From positions 1-54,484 of the forward strand of contig NZ_CALEFV010000161.1 in assembly GCF_937877005.1 (NCBI RefSeq): 54,484 nucleotides of DNA, in the 5' to 3' direction. This stretch comes from an uncultured Fibrobacter sp. GTDB taxonomy: Bacteria; Fibrobacterota; Fibrobacteria; Fibrobacterales; Fibrobacteraceae. The position numbers and the translations under genes were made by a program. Of this stretch, positions 7,686 through 15,501 are shown in pieces. Under the pieces are notes generated by a model, which saw nothing but the letters and a program-made list of their open reading frames with translations, was not told the DNA's origin and did not search any database. The first letter of the stretch is position 1. Every line of letters begins with the position of its first letter.

Positions 7686-9035
7686 CTACCTTGCACGCTT
7701 GGAAATGGCAATGGTAACGCGGTTGCGTCCATTTTCCTTGGAATCGTACATGGCCTTGTCGGCCCGGTCGAAGAGACGCTTGGGATCCTCGCCCGCAATC
7801 ATCTCTGTCACGCCAAAGGAGCACGTAATCTTCTGCTGCTTGATCAGCTGCGCATTTTCGATTTCAAGGCGGAGCTTTTCGGCAAGGATCTGGGCACTCT
7901 GCAAGGGAGTCTCTCCACAGAGAATAACGAATTCCTCGCCGCCCCAGCGCACGAGGCTGTCGCTGTTACGAATCTTTCCATGAATAAGCTTGGAGAGATT
8001 CACCAGGACTTCGTCGCCCACGTTATGGCCGTAAGTGTCGTTCACTTCCTTGAAATGGTCAATGTCAAGCATGATGAACGAGACGGAACTGCCATTCTTG
8101 TTCTGGTTTTCCTGTTCGCGCATCAGCACGCTACTGAAGCCCGCACGGTTGAGACATCCCGTCAACGGGTCCTCGCGGCTGGACTTCTTGTAATCGTTCA
8201 TCTCGATTTCAAGAGCACGCAGGTTCTTTTCAAGTTCTTCGCGCTTTTTCTTGTTGTAGGCGCGTTCGCGGCTATAGTCAAAGAAGCGGATGACAAGGAT
8301 TATAAGGAAGGTCACGAACCAGAGCGCAACGAGAGTCGTCACTAGATTGACCTTGGAAATAACCTTTCCCTTGAAGCAAAGGCCCCTGATTTCGAGTGTT
8401 CCGTAGCCAAGCGGGGCATTGGTACCCGTCTGGATTTCGATGAAGGAAACATTGGAGAGATCGACGCCTGCCTTGTGAACGTTAATGTTGTTCTGCGCAA
8501 CCCACCAGCCCGCAACACGGAATTCGTTCGGAACGAACACTGCCGGATAGGTCTCTTCCAGCGGGAAGAATTCAATTTCGTTGAACTTGAGAGAAGATTC
8601 GTCGCCCGGCTTCGAGAAGGTACTGTCGTAATTACGCATGTAAAGACGAACGGAGCCTTCGCCACGGGGTTTCACCCACACGAAAACACTGTCATAGTGG
8701 GAGAGATCGCGGCCATGCACCAGTTCCTTGTCGGGAGCGGAACCTTCTGCACCCAGGAAAATCTTAAGGCCCACATACGGATACGCATACCCTTCCTTCA
8801 GTTCATAATCGACGATAATCGTCGAATCGGTACGGGTAAGCTGCACGACAGAGGTTCCACCGACAACGGAGTCACTTTCCGCCTCGACATAGGCATACTT
8901 GGACAAGCGGATATATTCGATATCGTCCAGACCATTCTGATACGCCAAGAGCGCTATGACCGTAACGGCCAAAAGCACAAAGATCAAGACATTCATCCTG
9001 AACAGCATGTATATCTTTTCCAATAATCTGGACAT
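7686..9035 (-). CDS. Membrane diguanylate cyclase with a periplasmic carbohydrate-binding-like sensor domain
   Basis: Makes cyclic di-GMP from GTP. Transmembrane helices are at about 14-33 and 230-252, with a roughly 195-residue periplasmic domain between them. That domain reads as an all-beta jelly roll (DSVFVWVKPRGEGSVRLYMR, then WWVAQNNINVHKAG, then GTLEIRGLCF), close in pattern to CBM11/CIA30-type folds. After a short coiled coil (255-285) comes a complete GGDEF domain: DPLTGCLNRAGF at 289-300, DIDHFKEVND at 324-333, active site GGEEF at 365-369. The inhibitory I-site RNSD sits at 356-359, so product feedback is expected. The sensor fold suggests a glycan or envelope ligand; this is inference. 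Confidence 0.92.
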   Translation of the reverse strand: MSRLLEKIYMLFRMNVLIFVLLAVTVIALLAYQNGLDDIEYIRLSKYAYVEAESDSVVGGTSVVQLTRTDSTIIVDYELKEGYAYPYVGLKIFLGAEGSAPDKELVHGRDLSHYDSVFVWVKPRGEGSVRLYMRNYDSTFSKPGDESSLKFNEIEFFPLEETYPAVFVPNEFRVAGWWVAQNNINVHKAGVDLSNVSFIEIQTGTNAPLGYGTLEIRGLCFKGKVISKVNLVTTLVALWFVTFLIILVIRFFDYSRERAYNKKKREELEKNLRALEIEMNDYKKSSREDPLTGCLNRAGFSSVLMREQENQNKNGSSVSFIMLDIDHFKEVNDTYGHNVGDEVLVNLSKLIHGKIRNSDSLVRWGGEEFVILCGETPLQSAQILAEKLRLEIENAQLIKQQKITCSFGVTEMIAGEDPKRLFDRADKAMYDSKENGRNRVTIAISKRAR

Positions 9036-9140
9036 AAGAACTTTCCTAGAGTCTAACCTAACCTAAATATATAAAAAAGCCCTAAAAGTCAACCCAAATT
9101 GCACTCATTATGGCAGCCGATTGCCCCAAAAAGAGCAAAT

Positions 9141-10235
9141 TTATCTAGAAAGCCACTTACCAAGGCGTCCCACAATGGGGCGCAAGGTCTGCGCCATATC
9201 CTGATGCGAATGAAGATTCGGGTGTCCCAAAAGCGCCGTATTGTCCGTCTGGACCGTCACGAATTCCAAATCCTTCCTGCCAGCCGCAATTTCAGCATCG
9301 TATACGGCCTTGACAGTCGGAATAAGGTCATCATTGGGCCAAATCTTGGTAGACACTAGCACAAACTTGACACCCGGGTGGGCCTTGCGAAGTTTTTCAA
9401 GCAAATTCGCATAAGCCTTCCTGAAAGCCCCCTTGTCACCATAAGGTGGGTTTCCCTGGAAATCGTTGATTCCGATAAAGAGGACTATGACCTGCGGATG
9501 AAAGCTATCAAAATCATAACGAATCGAAGCATCGTCCACCCCATTGGCAACATCCCCCGGAGCCTCGCCCGGAACCGTATACTCGTAAAGGCGCTGAATG
9601 GTCCAGTCAGGAACGATGTTGTCGTAGTTGCGCACAAGACCGCGGCCGCTAAAGGCGTTCACCTGGAAATCGGCCTTATAACCGTCGGCAAGCAAGAACG
9701 CATAGCTTTTGGACGCGTTCGTCTTTTCAAAAAGGAGCGATTCATCCTGACCATTCTCACCCTCGTTACCGAAACCCACCGTAAAGGAGTCACCGATAAA
9801 CTCGATACGACGGTTCGCATGCTTCGGAGGGGCCGCAAACTTCCCCGACTTATCCGTCGCTACCTTGTACAGGCGTACGCCACCGGGATTGCTCTCGTTA
9901 ATCTTGATCAGACGGTAACGGTGGACCGCTCCATCACCGGAAAGCTTTATCTTGGAAACGGCTCGGCTGTTCGTCGTGAAAATCGTCACCAACTTGCCAT
10001 CTTCGTCAAGGCGGAAGCGGCCTTCGCCCTCAATCTCAAAGGACAGTTCTTTCGCCGATGCATTGAATTGCACCATGGCGGCAGGCGCACTCGTACGGCT
10101 GTATTCCTTGCCATGTTCCCAACGGCCGCTAAACAACAGGTTTTCAGAGAACTGATTCACGAGGACCTCCGCTCCAAAAGTAAATGACGCCGTAGCCAGG
10201 GCAAGCGACGCCCAAAGACGAGATAGATATTTCAT
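9141..10235 (-). CDS. Secreted SGNH carbohydrate esterase, CE2-like
   Basis: Predicted acetyl esterase acting on acetylated hemicellulose. A signal peptide ending near FTFGAE is followed by an N-terminal beta jelly-roll (about 25-140) and a C-terminal SGNH hydrolase domain, the two-domain layout of carbohydrate esterase family 2. Block I is FIGDSFTVGFGN with nucleophile Ser150; block III is LFIGINDFQGNPP; the catalytic His is in HPNLHSHQDMA (His344 likely). No Asp precedes the His at the usual distance, which agrees with the Ser-His dyad known for CE2. The 364-aa length fits. It is divergent from the cytochrome c gene, with only 48 bp between the two starts. Confidence 0.88.
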   Translation of the reverse strand: MKYLSRLWASLALATASFTFGAEVLVNQFSENLLFSGRWEHGKEYSRTSAPAAMVQFNASAKELSFEIEGEGRFRLDEDGKLVTIFTTNSRAVSKIKLSGDGAVHRYRLIKINESNPGGVRLYKVATDKSGKFAAPPKHANRRIEFIGDSFTVGFGNEGENGQDESLLFEKTNASKSYAFLLADGYKADFQVNAFSGRGLVRNYDNIVPDWTIQRLYEYTVPGEAPGDVANGVDDASIRYDFDSFHPQVIVLFIGINDFQGNPPYGDKGAFRKAYANLLEKLRKAHPGVKFVLVSTKIWPNDDLIPTVKAVYDAEIAAGRKDLEFVTVQTDNTALLGHPNLHSHQDMAQTLRPIVGRLGKWLSR

Positions 10236-10283
10236 GGGGAAAATGATAGTAAAGTCTTTTCGTCTTTTTCTACATTGTTTCTC

Positions 10284-10742
10284 ATGAATCGGGGTAAATG
10301 GACATTGACGGGACTGACGCTATTCCTGGCATACGGACTGCTGCTGGGCGTCTGCGCCTTTGCCGACGATTCAGCCCCTGCAAAGGCCCCCCTGCCGGGG
10401 TCCCCGGGCGACACGCTCACCCGGGAAGACGCCCGCATGGCCCTTCTTGTCTATAAGCTGCTCGACAAGGACGGCAAAATCAAGGGAGCAAACATCAAGC
10501 GCGGCGAAAAGCTGTTCTACCAGAACTGCAGACCATGTCACGGAAGCGACGGCAAGCGCATCAACTTCGCCCCCTATTATGAAGCGCCCGCCTATATCGG
10601 GCAACGCGCCCGCGAAGAAACGCCCACCTTCTGGTATCAGGTGAATTTCGGCGATAAGGAACGTGGCATGGAAGCCTACATTGACGAATTCGAATTGCAG
10701 GAGCTCATCGACATTGCGGGATTCGCGCAGACCTTGCCTTAA
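10284..10742 (+). CDS. Exported monohaem c-type cytochrome
   Basis: A 152-aa protein with an N-terminal signal or anchor (hydrophobic residues about 9-27), a charged linker, and one haem-binding motif CRPCH at 82-86. The probable distal Met ligand is Met129 in RGMEAY. The segment around the motif (GEKLFYQNCRPCHGSDGKR) is typical of class I cytochrome c. The ATG at 10284 is chosen over an upstream TTG at 10275. It acts in the periplasm, probably as an electron carrier; the partner is unknown and no oxidoreductase or cytochrome maturation gene lies nearby. A single haem protein is unexpected for an organism thought of as a strict fermenter. Confidence 0.88.
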   Translation: MNRGKWTLTGLTLFLAYGLLLGVCAFADDSAPAKAPLPGSPGDTLTREDARMALLVYKLLDKDGKIKGANIKRGEKLFYQNCRPCHGSDGKRINFAPYYEAPAYIGQRAREETPTFWYQVNFGDKERGMEAYIDEFELQELIDIAGFAQTLP

Positions 10743-10764
10743 AAAAGCCCGCTGCTATGCGGGC
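10741..10764. terminator. Terminator shared by convergent genes
   Basis: A perfect 6-bp stem (10747-10752 with 10759-10764, 6-nt loop) sits between the convergent cytochrome gene and the 626-aa gene. The A-run 10741-10746 provides the T-tract in the minus direction; the plus-direction T-tract is weak. Confidence 0.75.
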
Positions 10765-10775
10765 AATTCATTTAC

Positions 10776-12656
10776 TTAGGGTTGCTTGCCGTTATAGACC
10801 TTGACTTCCTGAATGAATGAAAGGTCTATAAACTCCGACTCTTCACTACCATAGGGCTGAATTTCGATTACCTGCGGGCTCTTCGCGAGCTTTAGCGCAT
10901 GCACGAAGAAGTTTCTCTCAAACTCCTTCTCGCCACGTCTAGCCGGATTCCTAATCTTGGCTCCGATAAGGTTCCCCATGGTCTTGGCATAGCGCAGAAC
11001 CTTGACCAGGTCAAACTGGCTCAGGCGCTGGTACGTATTGCCATACTTGGTCGAATTTATCGCAGAGGATTCGTTCCCGGAAACATCCTTCAGTTCGTAG
11101 TCAGGAGCCTTCGCTTCAGGCCAGACGGCGACAAAGTCCTTGCGCCATTCTTCCGTCGGAGCCGCAGAACGGCCCTCATCGCTCCTTTCGACCGATGGAC
11201 AGTAGCCATAGTTCGTCAGGATTTCAAAGGCACGGGACTCCATTTCGGGTTTCAGGATAAAGCCGTAATTAGGAATATGCTCCAAGGTACAGTCCATAAA
11301 CTGCGGAAAGCGCGACAATTCTTCGACCACGTCCGAACTTTCAATCTTGAGCAAACGGACGGTCTGCACGCGGGCTCCATAATAGGCCGAATTCCATTCC
11401 GCAATCGTCGATTCCACGTTTACAGGGGGCTTAAGCCAGTTCTTGAAATTTTCAATTTCCGATTCGGCGATGCCGCTCTTCAAGCCGCGCAGGTACGAGT
11501 CGCGGTCCAGGGAAAATCGCAGGAAGGTCTCGTCGTTTTCCACCTTGGCAAGGCATGCGAGCAAAAGCAGCACGCGAGGCGAGGTCCCCGTCGAGGCAAC
11601 CAGTTCAAAATTCGGGAGACAGGAAATGTTCTGCTCCGGAATCGATGCAATCGACGACTCAATCCAATCTTTCGCCGACTGTTCCAAGGAAACAGACTGA
11701 ATCTTGGAACCGTTCATGTTGAAACGAAGCAGACCGAGAATCCACATTTCACGAAGCGGACGCGGAAGAAATTCCCAGGCGACATCCCCCATCTTTTCCT
11801 GCAACCTGAATGTCGGATCAAGACTCCAGAACAGATACGACGCATCCATGGCAGAAACCGTACCATCCAATTTGCGAAGCAAGCGGACGCAGTGGCTACG
11901 ATCACCACGGAAACGTTCCTTGAGCCACCATGACAAAAGATCCTGATGCAGGCGGAAACCGTTCTTACGAATAAAATCTAGAGCCTTTTCGGAGGGAACA
12001 AGGCACGAGTCCTGCTGCTCGATCCAACCATTGCCGAGCATGAAGTTGAAAATCAACGACAGCTCAGCCTCGGCAGCCTTTTCGGAAATACGGTGGGCCG
12101 TTGAGAAGGCGTCCACGCAAACCTGAAAGCTGCGACGATGCATCAGATTGCTGTTGTTCACCTTGAGCTCACCCTGCAACGCAAGTGCGAGCACTTGGCA
12201 AATATGCCAATCCACCAAATTTTGATAAGCGACGCCAACAACCTTGGCCGAGCACTCGGCAGATGTTATCGGCAAGCTGAAGCAGCCTTCAAAATTCGAG
12301 AATCCGTAATAAACTGTCGTACTGGTAGACGGAGAGCGCCATAGGAAAAATTCACGGCACATGTTCAGCAGGAATGTCTGCAATTCTCGAGTCTTGCTAA
12401 CAGGCACCGCCAGACGCAGTTCGTTAAAGGTAAGTCCTCTGGATGCGCTATCATAAATCAAGTTAAGGCAGCGACGCTGCCACAATTCCATTTTTTCAAA
12501 AGCTTCTATCGCGCGCTTTTTGTCACTATAGAATGATAGCGTTTCATCCTGAATCAAGGCATTGTTCAAAAGGCCCTTGTGGCCAAAAGCCTTTGCATGC
12601 GCATTACGCAGCAACGGCTTGGACATCCCGTCAAAAAAAGCGTTCAAATCAAACAT
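10776..12656 (-). CDS. Large soluble protein, possibly helicase-associated (XPB N-domain/WYL-like)
   Basis: A 626-aa cytoplasmic protein without signal or transmembrane segment. It is mostly helical with winged-helix-like stretches (NLIYDSASRGLTFNELRLAV near 70-88; SEKAAEAELSLIFNFMLGNG). The last 80 residues (FDLVKVLRYAKTMGNLIGAK, then FFVHALKLAKSPQVIEIQPY, then IDLSFIQEVKVY) follow the hydrophobic and charge pattern of the WYL-like tail found in bacterial helicase-associated XPB/Ssl2 N-terminal proteins. No ATPase motif is present. It lies downstream of the DinG-type helicase gene on the same strand with 73 bp between, which fits a DNA-repair setting. The gene is certainly real; the family placement is tentative. 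Confidence 0.7.
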   Translation of the reverse strand: MFDLNAFFDGMSKPLLRNAHAKAFGHKGLLNNALIQDETLSFYSDKKRAIEAFEKMELWQRRCLNLIYDSASRGLTFNELRLAVPVSKTRELQTFLLNMCREFFLWRSPSTSTTVYYGFSNFEGCFSLPITSAECSAKVVGVAYQNLVDWHICQVLALALQGELKVNNSNLMHRRSFQVCVDAFSTAHRISEKAAEAELSLIFNFMLGNGWIEQQDSCLVPSEKALDFIRKNGFRLHQDLLSWWLKERFRGDRSHCVRLLRKLDGTVSAMDASYLFWSLDPTFRLQEKMGDVAWEFLPRPLREMWILGLLRFNMNGSKIQSVSLEQSAKDWIESSIASIPEQNISCLPNFELVASTGTSPRVLLLLACLAKVENDETFLRFSLDRDSYLRGLKSGIAESEIENFKNWLKPPVNVESTIAEWNSAYYGARVQTVRLLKIESSDVVEELSRFPQFMDCTLEHIPNYGFILKPEMESRAFEILTNYGYCPSVERSDEGRSAAPTEEWRKDFVAVWPEAKAPDYELKDVSGNESSAINSTKYGNTYQRLSQFDLVKVLRYAKTMGNLIGAKIRNPARRGEKEFERNFFVHALKLAKSPQVIEIQPYGSEESEFIDLSFIQEVKVYNGKQP

Positions 12657-12662
12657 CTAATT

Positions 12663-12678
12663 CACCCTTCGTAGGGTG
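12663..12678 (-). promoter_or_regulatory. Hairpin covering the ribosome-binding site of the 626-aa gene
   Basis: A perfect 6-bp inverted repeat (12663-12668 with 12673-12678, loop of 4) lies 6 nt before the ATG at 12656. Read on the minus strand, the second arm AGGGTG is the only Shine-Dalgarno-like sequence, so it would be paired. A TATATT box sits just upstream (about 12681-12686). Confidence 0.4.
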
Positions 12679-12729
12679 GCCAAATATAGAAAAATAAATG
12701 TCAGGACGCAGAGCGTAGGCTGCGAACAT

Positions 12730-15459
12730 CTACTTCAGAGCAGCTTTCACTTCGTCTACGGATCCGGCCAGTATCTGCTTACTGTTCCAGATGCGCATAA
12801 AACTCTTACCGTAGTGTTCCGTCACGACACGGTTGTCAAGAATCAACACCTTGCCAGAATCCTCTTCGGACCGAATCAGACGACCGAGTCCCTGACGCAA
12901 TTCCATATAGGCTTCCGGTACAAAAAATTCCTTGAAGGCATTCTGGCCTTCAGCCTTCATCTTGTTCGTGATTCCCGCAACTAACGGATCGACAGGATTC
13001 GGGAACGGCAGTTTCGGAATGACGAGCAATTTGAGCGCATCACCCGGGAAATCGACTCCTTCCCACAAGCTCTGGCAACCGAGCAGGCATGCGCCACGCG
13101 ACTTGCGGAACATTGCCACGAGACCGTCGAGAGCACCATCTACATGCTGGCAAAGGAGTAATTTTTCCCTTGCGGCAAATACGGGGGCAAGTGCAGCCTG
13201 CGCCTTCATCATCGCAGAAATACTCGTAAACAGCACCATCGTATTCTCGGAAACATCCGGCAACAACGCGCAAAGCGTTTCGTTCACGGAATCATTGTAC
13301 TCAGGTACAGAAGGCTTGGGCAGATACTTTGCAACAATTACCGACTGGCGGGAATCCTTGGCATGCGAATCGGCATAAACGCGAACGAACGGATTCTTCT
13401 TTCCCTCCAGGGCATCCATTCCCATTTTTTTAATAAAGTAACCCAATTCTCCCTGCACAGAAAGCGTCGCCGAAGTAAATGTCGCCGATTTGATCCAAGG
13501 ATAGAACTTTTCCTTCCATGGGCCACTTGCGCTGAGCGGACATGCATGCAGCTTAATCGTATGCGGATTGAAGGGTTCTTCCATAAAGAACACCCAGTCT
13601 TCGCGTCCCGCCTTCACCAGGAACTCAAAATCCTGCAGGAATCGTGACAGTTCCGTCATGCGACCGTTCAAGTCACTCAGAAGTCCCGATTCCTTGTCCA
13701 AGTTACGCAAGGAATTCGACAAGGTTTCCGCAAGCTTGATAACATTGAGCCCCTGATCCATAAAGTTGGCAGGATCAGCATCGTAATCAGCGAGAATTCC
13801 CGACACGTAAGAATATCCGTTACGGTTGTTCTTCTGCTTTGCAAGCTTCTTGCCAATCTTCATGAAGAACCGGTGTAGAGCCTTCTCGGTTTCGCAAAGC
13901 GACTCCGACAGGTTTACACATAGTGCGTGCAGCTCCGTCTCTTCTGCAGGAATGCGGGCTTCAATTTCAGCAATCAGACCATCTCGGTTTTCTGCATCAC
14001 GGTTGCGGGACGGAACTAGAGTCTTGATGATGTTACGAAGCGCAAAGAACGACACCGTACGGCCGAATGCCTGGCTACTCACCTGCGGAAGGCGATGGGC
14101 TTCATCAAAAACAATATGCTCATACAACGGCAAAAGCGCAAAATCCAGCGAAAGGTCTGCAAGGAATAGCGAATGATTCACTAACAGCAAGTTCGAGTTC
14201 ATGGCACGACGCTTAGCAGCGAGAGCCGGGCATTTCCCATAATAGGGGCACTTATCGCCAAGGCAGGATTTTGCGGAACTTGCCATTTTGGACCACAAAA
14301 CGCGATTACGGCCCTGACTAAAGGAATTACATTCGTTTACGTCGCCCGTTTCGGTAGTGTAGGCCCATGGCACAATAGCCATAAAGGAATCTATTTCATC
14401 TGGCGTCAACAAATTGCGAGGAGCCTTCATAATTTCCTCGAACTTGCGTACGCATAAATAATTCTCGCGACCCTTGAGCACGGCAGGTTTCAGCAAGCCG
14501 TCGTACAGGCCCTCAATCAGCGGAATATCGCTTTTCAGTAATTGCTCCTGAAGGGCGCGAGTCGCCGTACTAATCACAACGCGTTCGCCCGACACGGCCT
14601 TGTTCGCCGCAGCCACGAGATAGGCTAGAGTCTTTCCAGAACCCGTCGGAGCCTCCAAAATACAAAGGCCGCCCTTGTACATGTTGCGTTCCACTACCGA
14701 AGCAAAATCCTTCTGGTCATGACGCTGCTGGAACTTCTCGACCTTCTGCGACAAAAGGCCGTCTTCAGCAAAGAACTCGCTCACGCGCGGGACCTTGCCC
14801 TTTGCAGGAACATCTTCTAGCGGGACATCGGGCAAGCGGTAAACGGGCTTGTCCTCATCCGACTCCACAGAGGACCACACGCGTTCCCAATCGCTTCCCT
14901 TCGCAATCTTCGACAGCACTCCGACAAGCCACGGATCACTGTCGGCAATCTTATCCAGAGCCATTACAAAAAGGCGGCCGCAGGCAACAGCATCGGGAAG
15001 GGCGCGGTGTGCGCGGCTACGCTCAATTCCCAGTTCCTGAACGAGAGTGTCCAGACGGTGATTCGACACATTCTGATAGGCTATACGAGACACCGTCAAA
15101 GAATCCCATACCGGATGATCGTCAAAAGAGATTCCCACCTTCGCGAATGTCTGCTTGAGGAATTTGGAATCGAACATCGCATTGTGAGCAACAATCGGTA
15201 AATCGCCAATAAACGAAAAAATCTTACCCGCTACGGCGGCAAACGGCTCGGCATTCTCAATATCGGCATTGCTGATACCCGTCAAACTTTCGATAAAAGG
15301 ACGCAACACAGCCGAAACCGGCTTCACTAGGTAATCCACAGACTCCGTTTCAACACCGTTCTCAAAGCGGACAAGCGCCACTTCAATAATCTCGTCTTTT
15401 TCGAAATCGAGACCGGTCGTTTCAAGGTCTATTGCAACAAAAGATTTCTGATTTTGCAT
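12730..15459 (-). CDS. dinG: DinG-family DNA helicase fused to a DnaQ-like 3'-5' exonuclease
   Basis: A 909-aa fusion as in Gram-positive type DinG. Residues 5-170 form a DEDDh exonuclease: DLETTG (Asp11, Glu13), AHNAMFD (Asp97), and HRALPDAVA (His151, Asp156). The SF2 XPD/DinG helicase follows, with Walker A APTGSGKT at 270-277, DEAH at 452-455 and a TSATLS motif later. Cysteines at 336, 399, 404 and 410 are placed as in the iron-sulphur domain of XPD-like helicases (Cys377 is extra). All exonuclease acidic residues are kept, so both activities are predicted. A good AGAGGA ribosome site precedes the ATG. It probably acts on R-loops, D-loops or damaged forks. Confidence 0.93.
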   Translation of the reverse strand: MQNQKSFVAIDLETTGLDFEKDEIIEVALVRFENGVETESVDYLVKPVSAVLRPFIESLTGISNADIENAEPFAAVAGKIFSFIGDLPIVAHNAMFDSKFLKQTFAKVGISFDDHPVWDSLTVSRIAYQNVSNHRLDTLVQELGIERSRAHRALPDAVACGRLFVMALDKIADSDPWLVGVLSKIAKGSDWERVWSSVESDEDKPVYRLPDVPLEDVPAKGKVPRVSEFFAEDGLLSQKVEKFQQRHDQKDFASVVERNMYKGGLCILEAPTGSGKTLAYLVAAANKAVSGERVVISTATRALQEQLLKSDIPLIEGLYDGLLKPAVLKGRENYLCVRKFEEIMKAPRNLLTPDEIDSFMAIVPWAYTTETGDVNECNSFSQGRNRVLWSKMASSAKSCLGDKCPYYGKCPALAAKRRAMNSNLLLVNHSLFLADLSLDFALLPLYEHIVFDEAHRLPQVSSQAFGRTVSFFALRNIIKTLVPSRNRDAENRDGLIAEIEARIPAEETELHALCVNLSESLCETEKALHRFFMKIGKKLAKQKNNRNGYSYVSGILADYDADPANFMDQGLNVIKLAETLSNSLRNLDKESGLLSDLNGRMTELSRFLQDFEFLVKAGREDWVFFMEEPFNPHTIKLHACPLSASGPWKEKFYPWIKSATFTSATLSVQGELGYFIKKMGMDALEGKKNPFVRVYADSHAKDSRQSVIVAKYLPKPSVPEYNDSVNETLCALLPDVSENTMVLFTSISAMMKAQAALAPVFAAREKLLLCQHVDGALDGLVAMFRKSRGACLLGCQSLWEGVDFPGDALKLLVIPKLPFPNPVDPLVAGITNKMKAEGQNAFKEFFVPEAYMELRQGLGRLIRSEEDSGKVLILDNRVVTEHYGKSFMRIWNSKQILAGSVDEVKAALK

Positions 15460-15501
15460 GTAGTTCCTCTATAAATTCACTCACACTCAGCAAATACCCG
15501 T

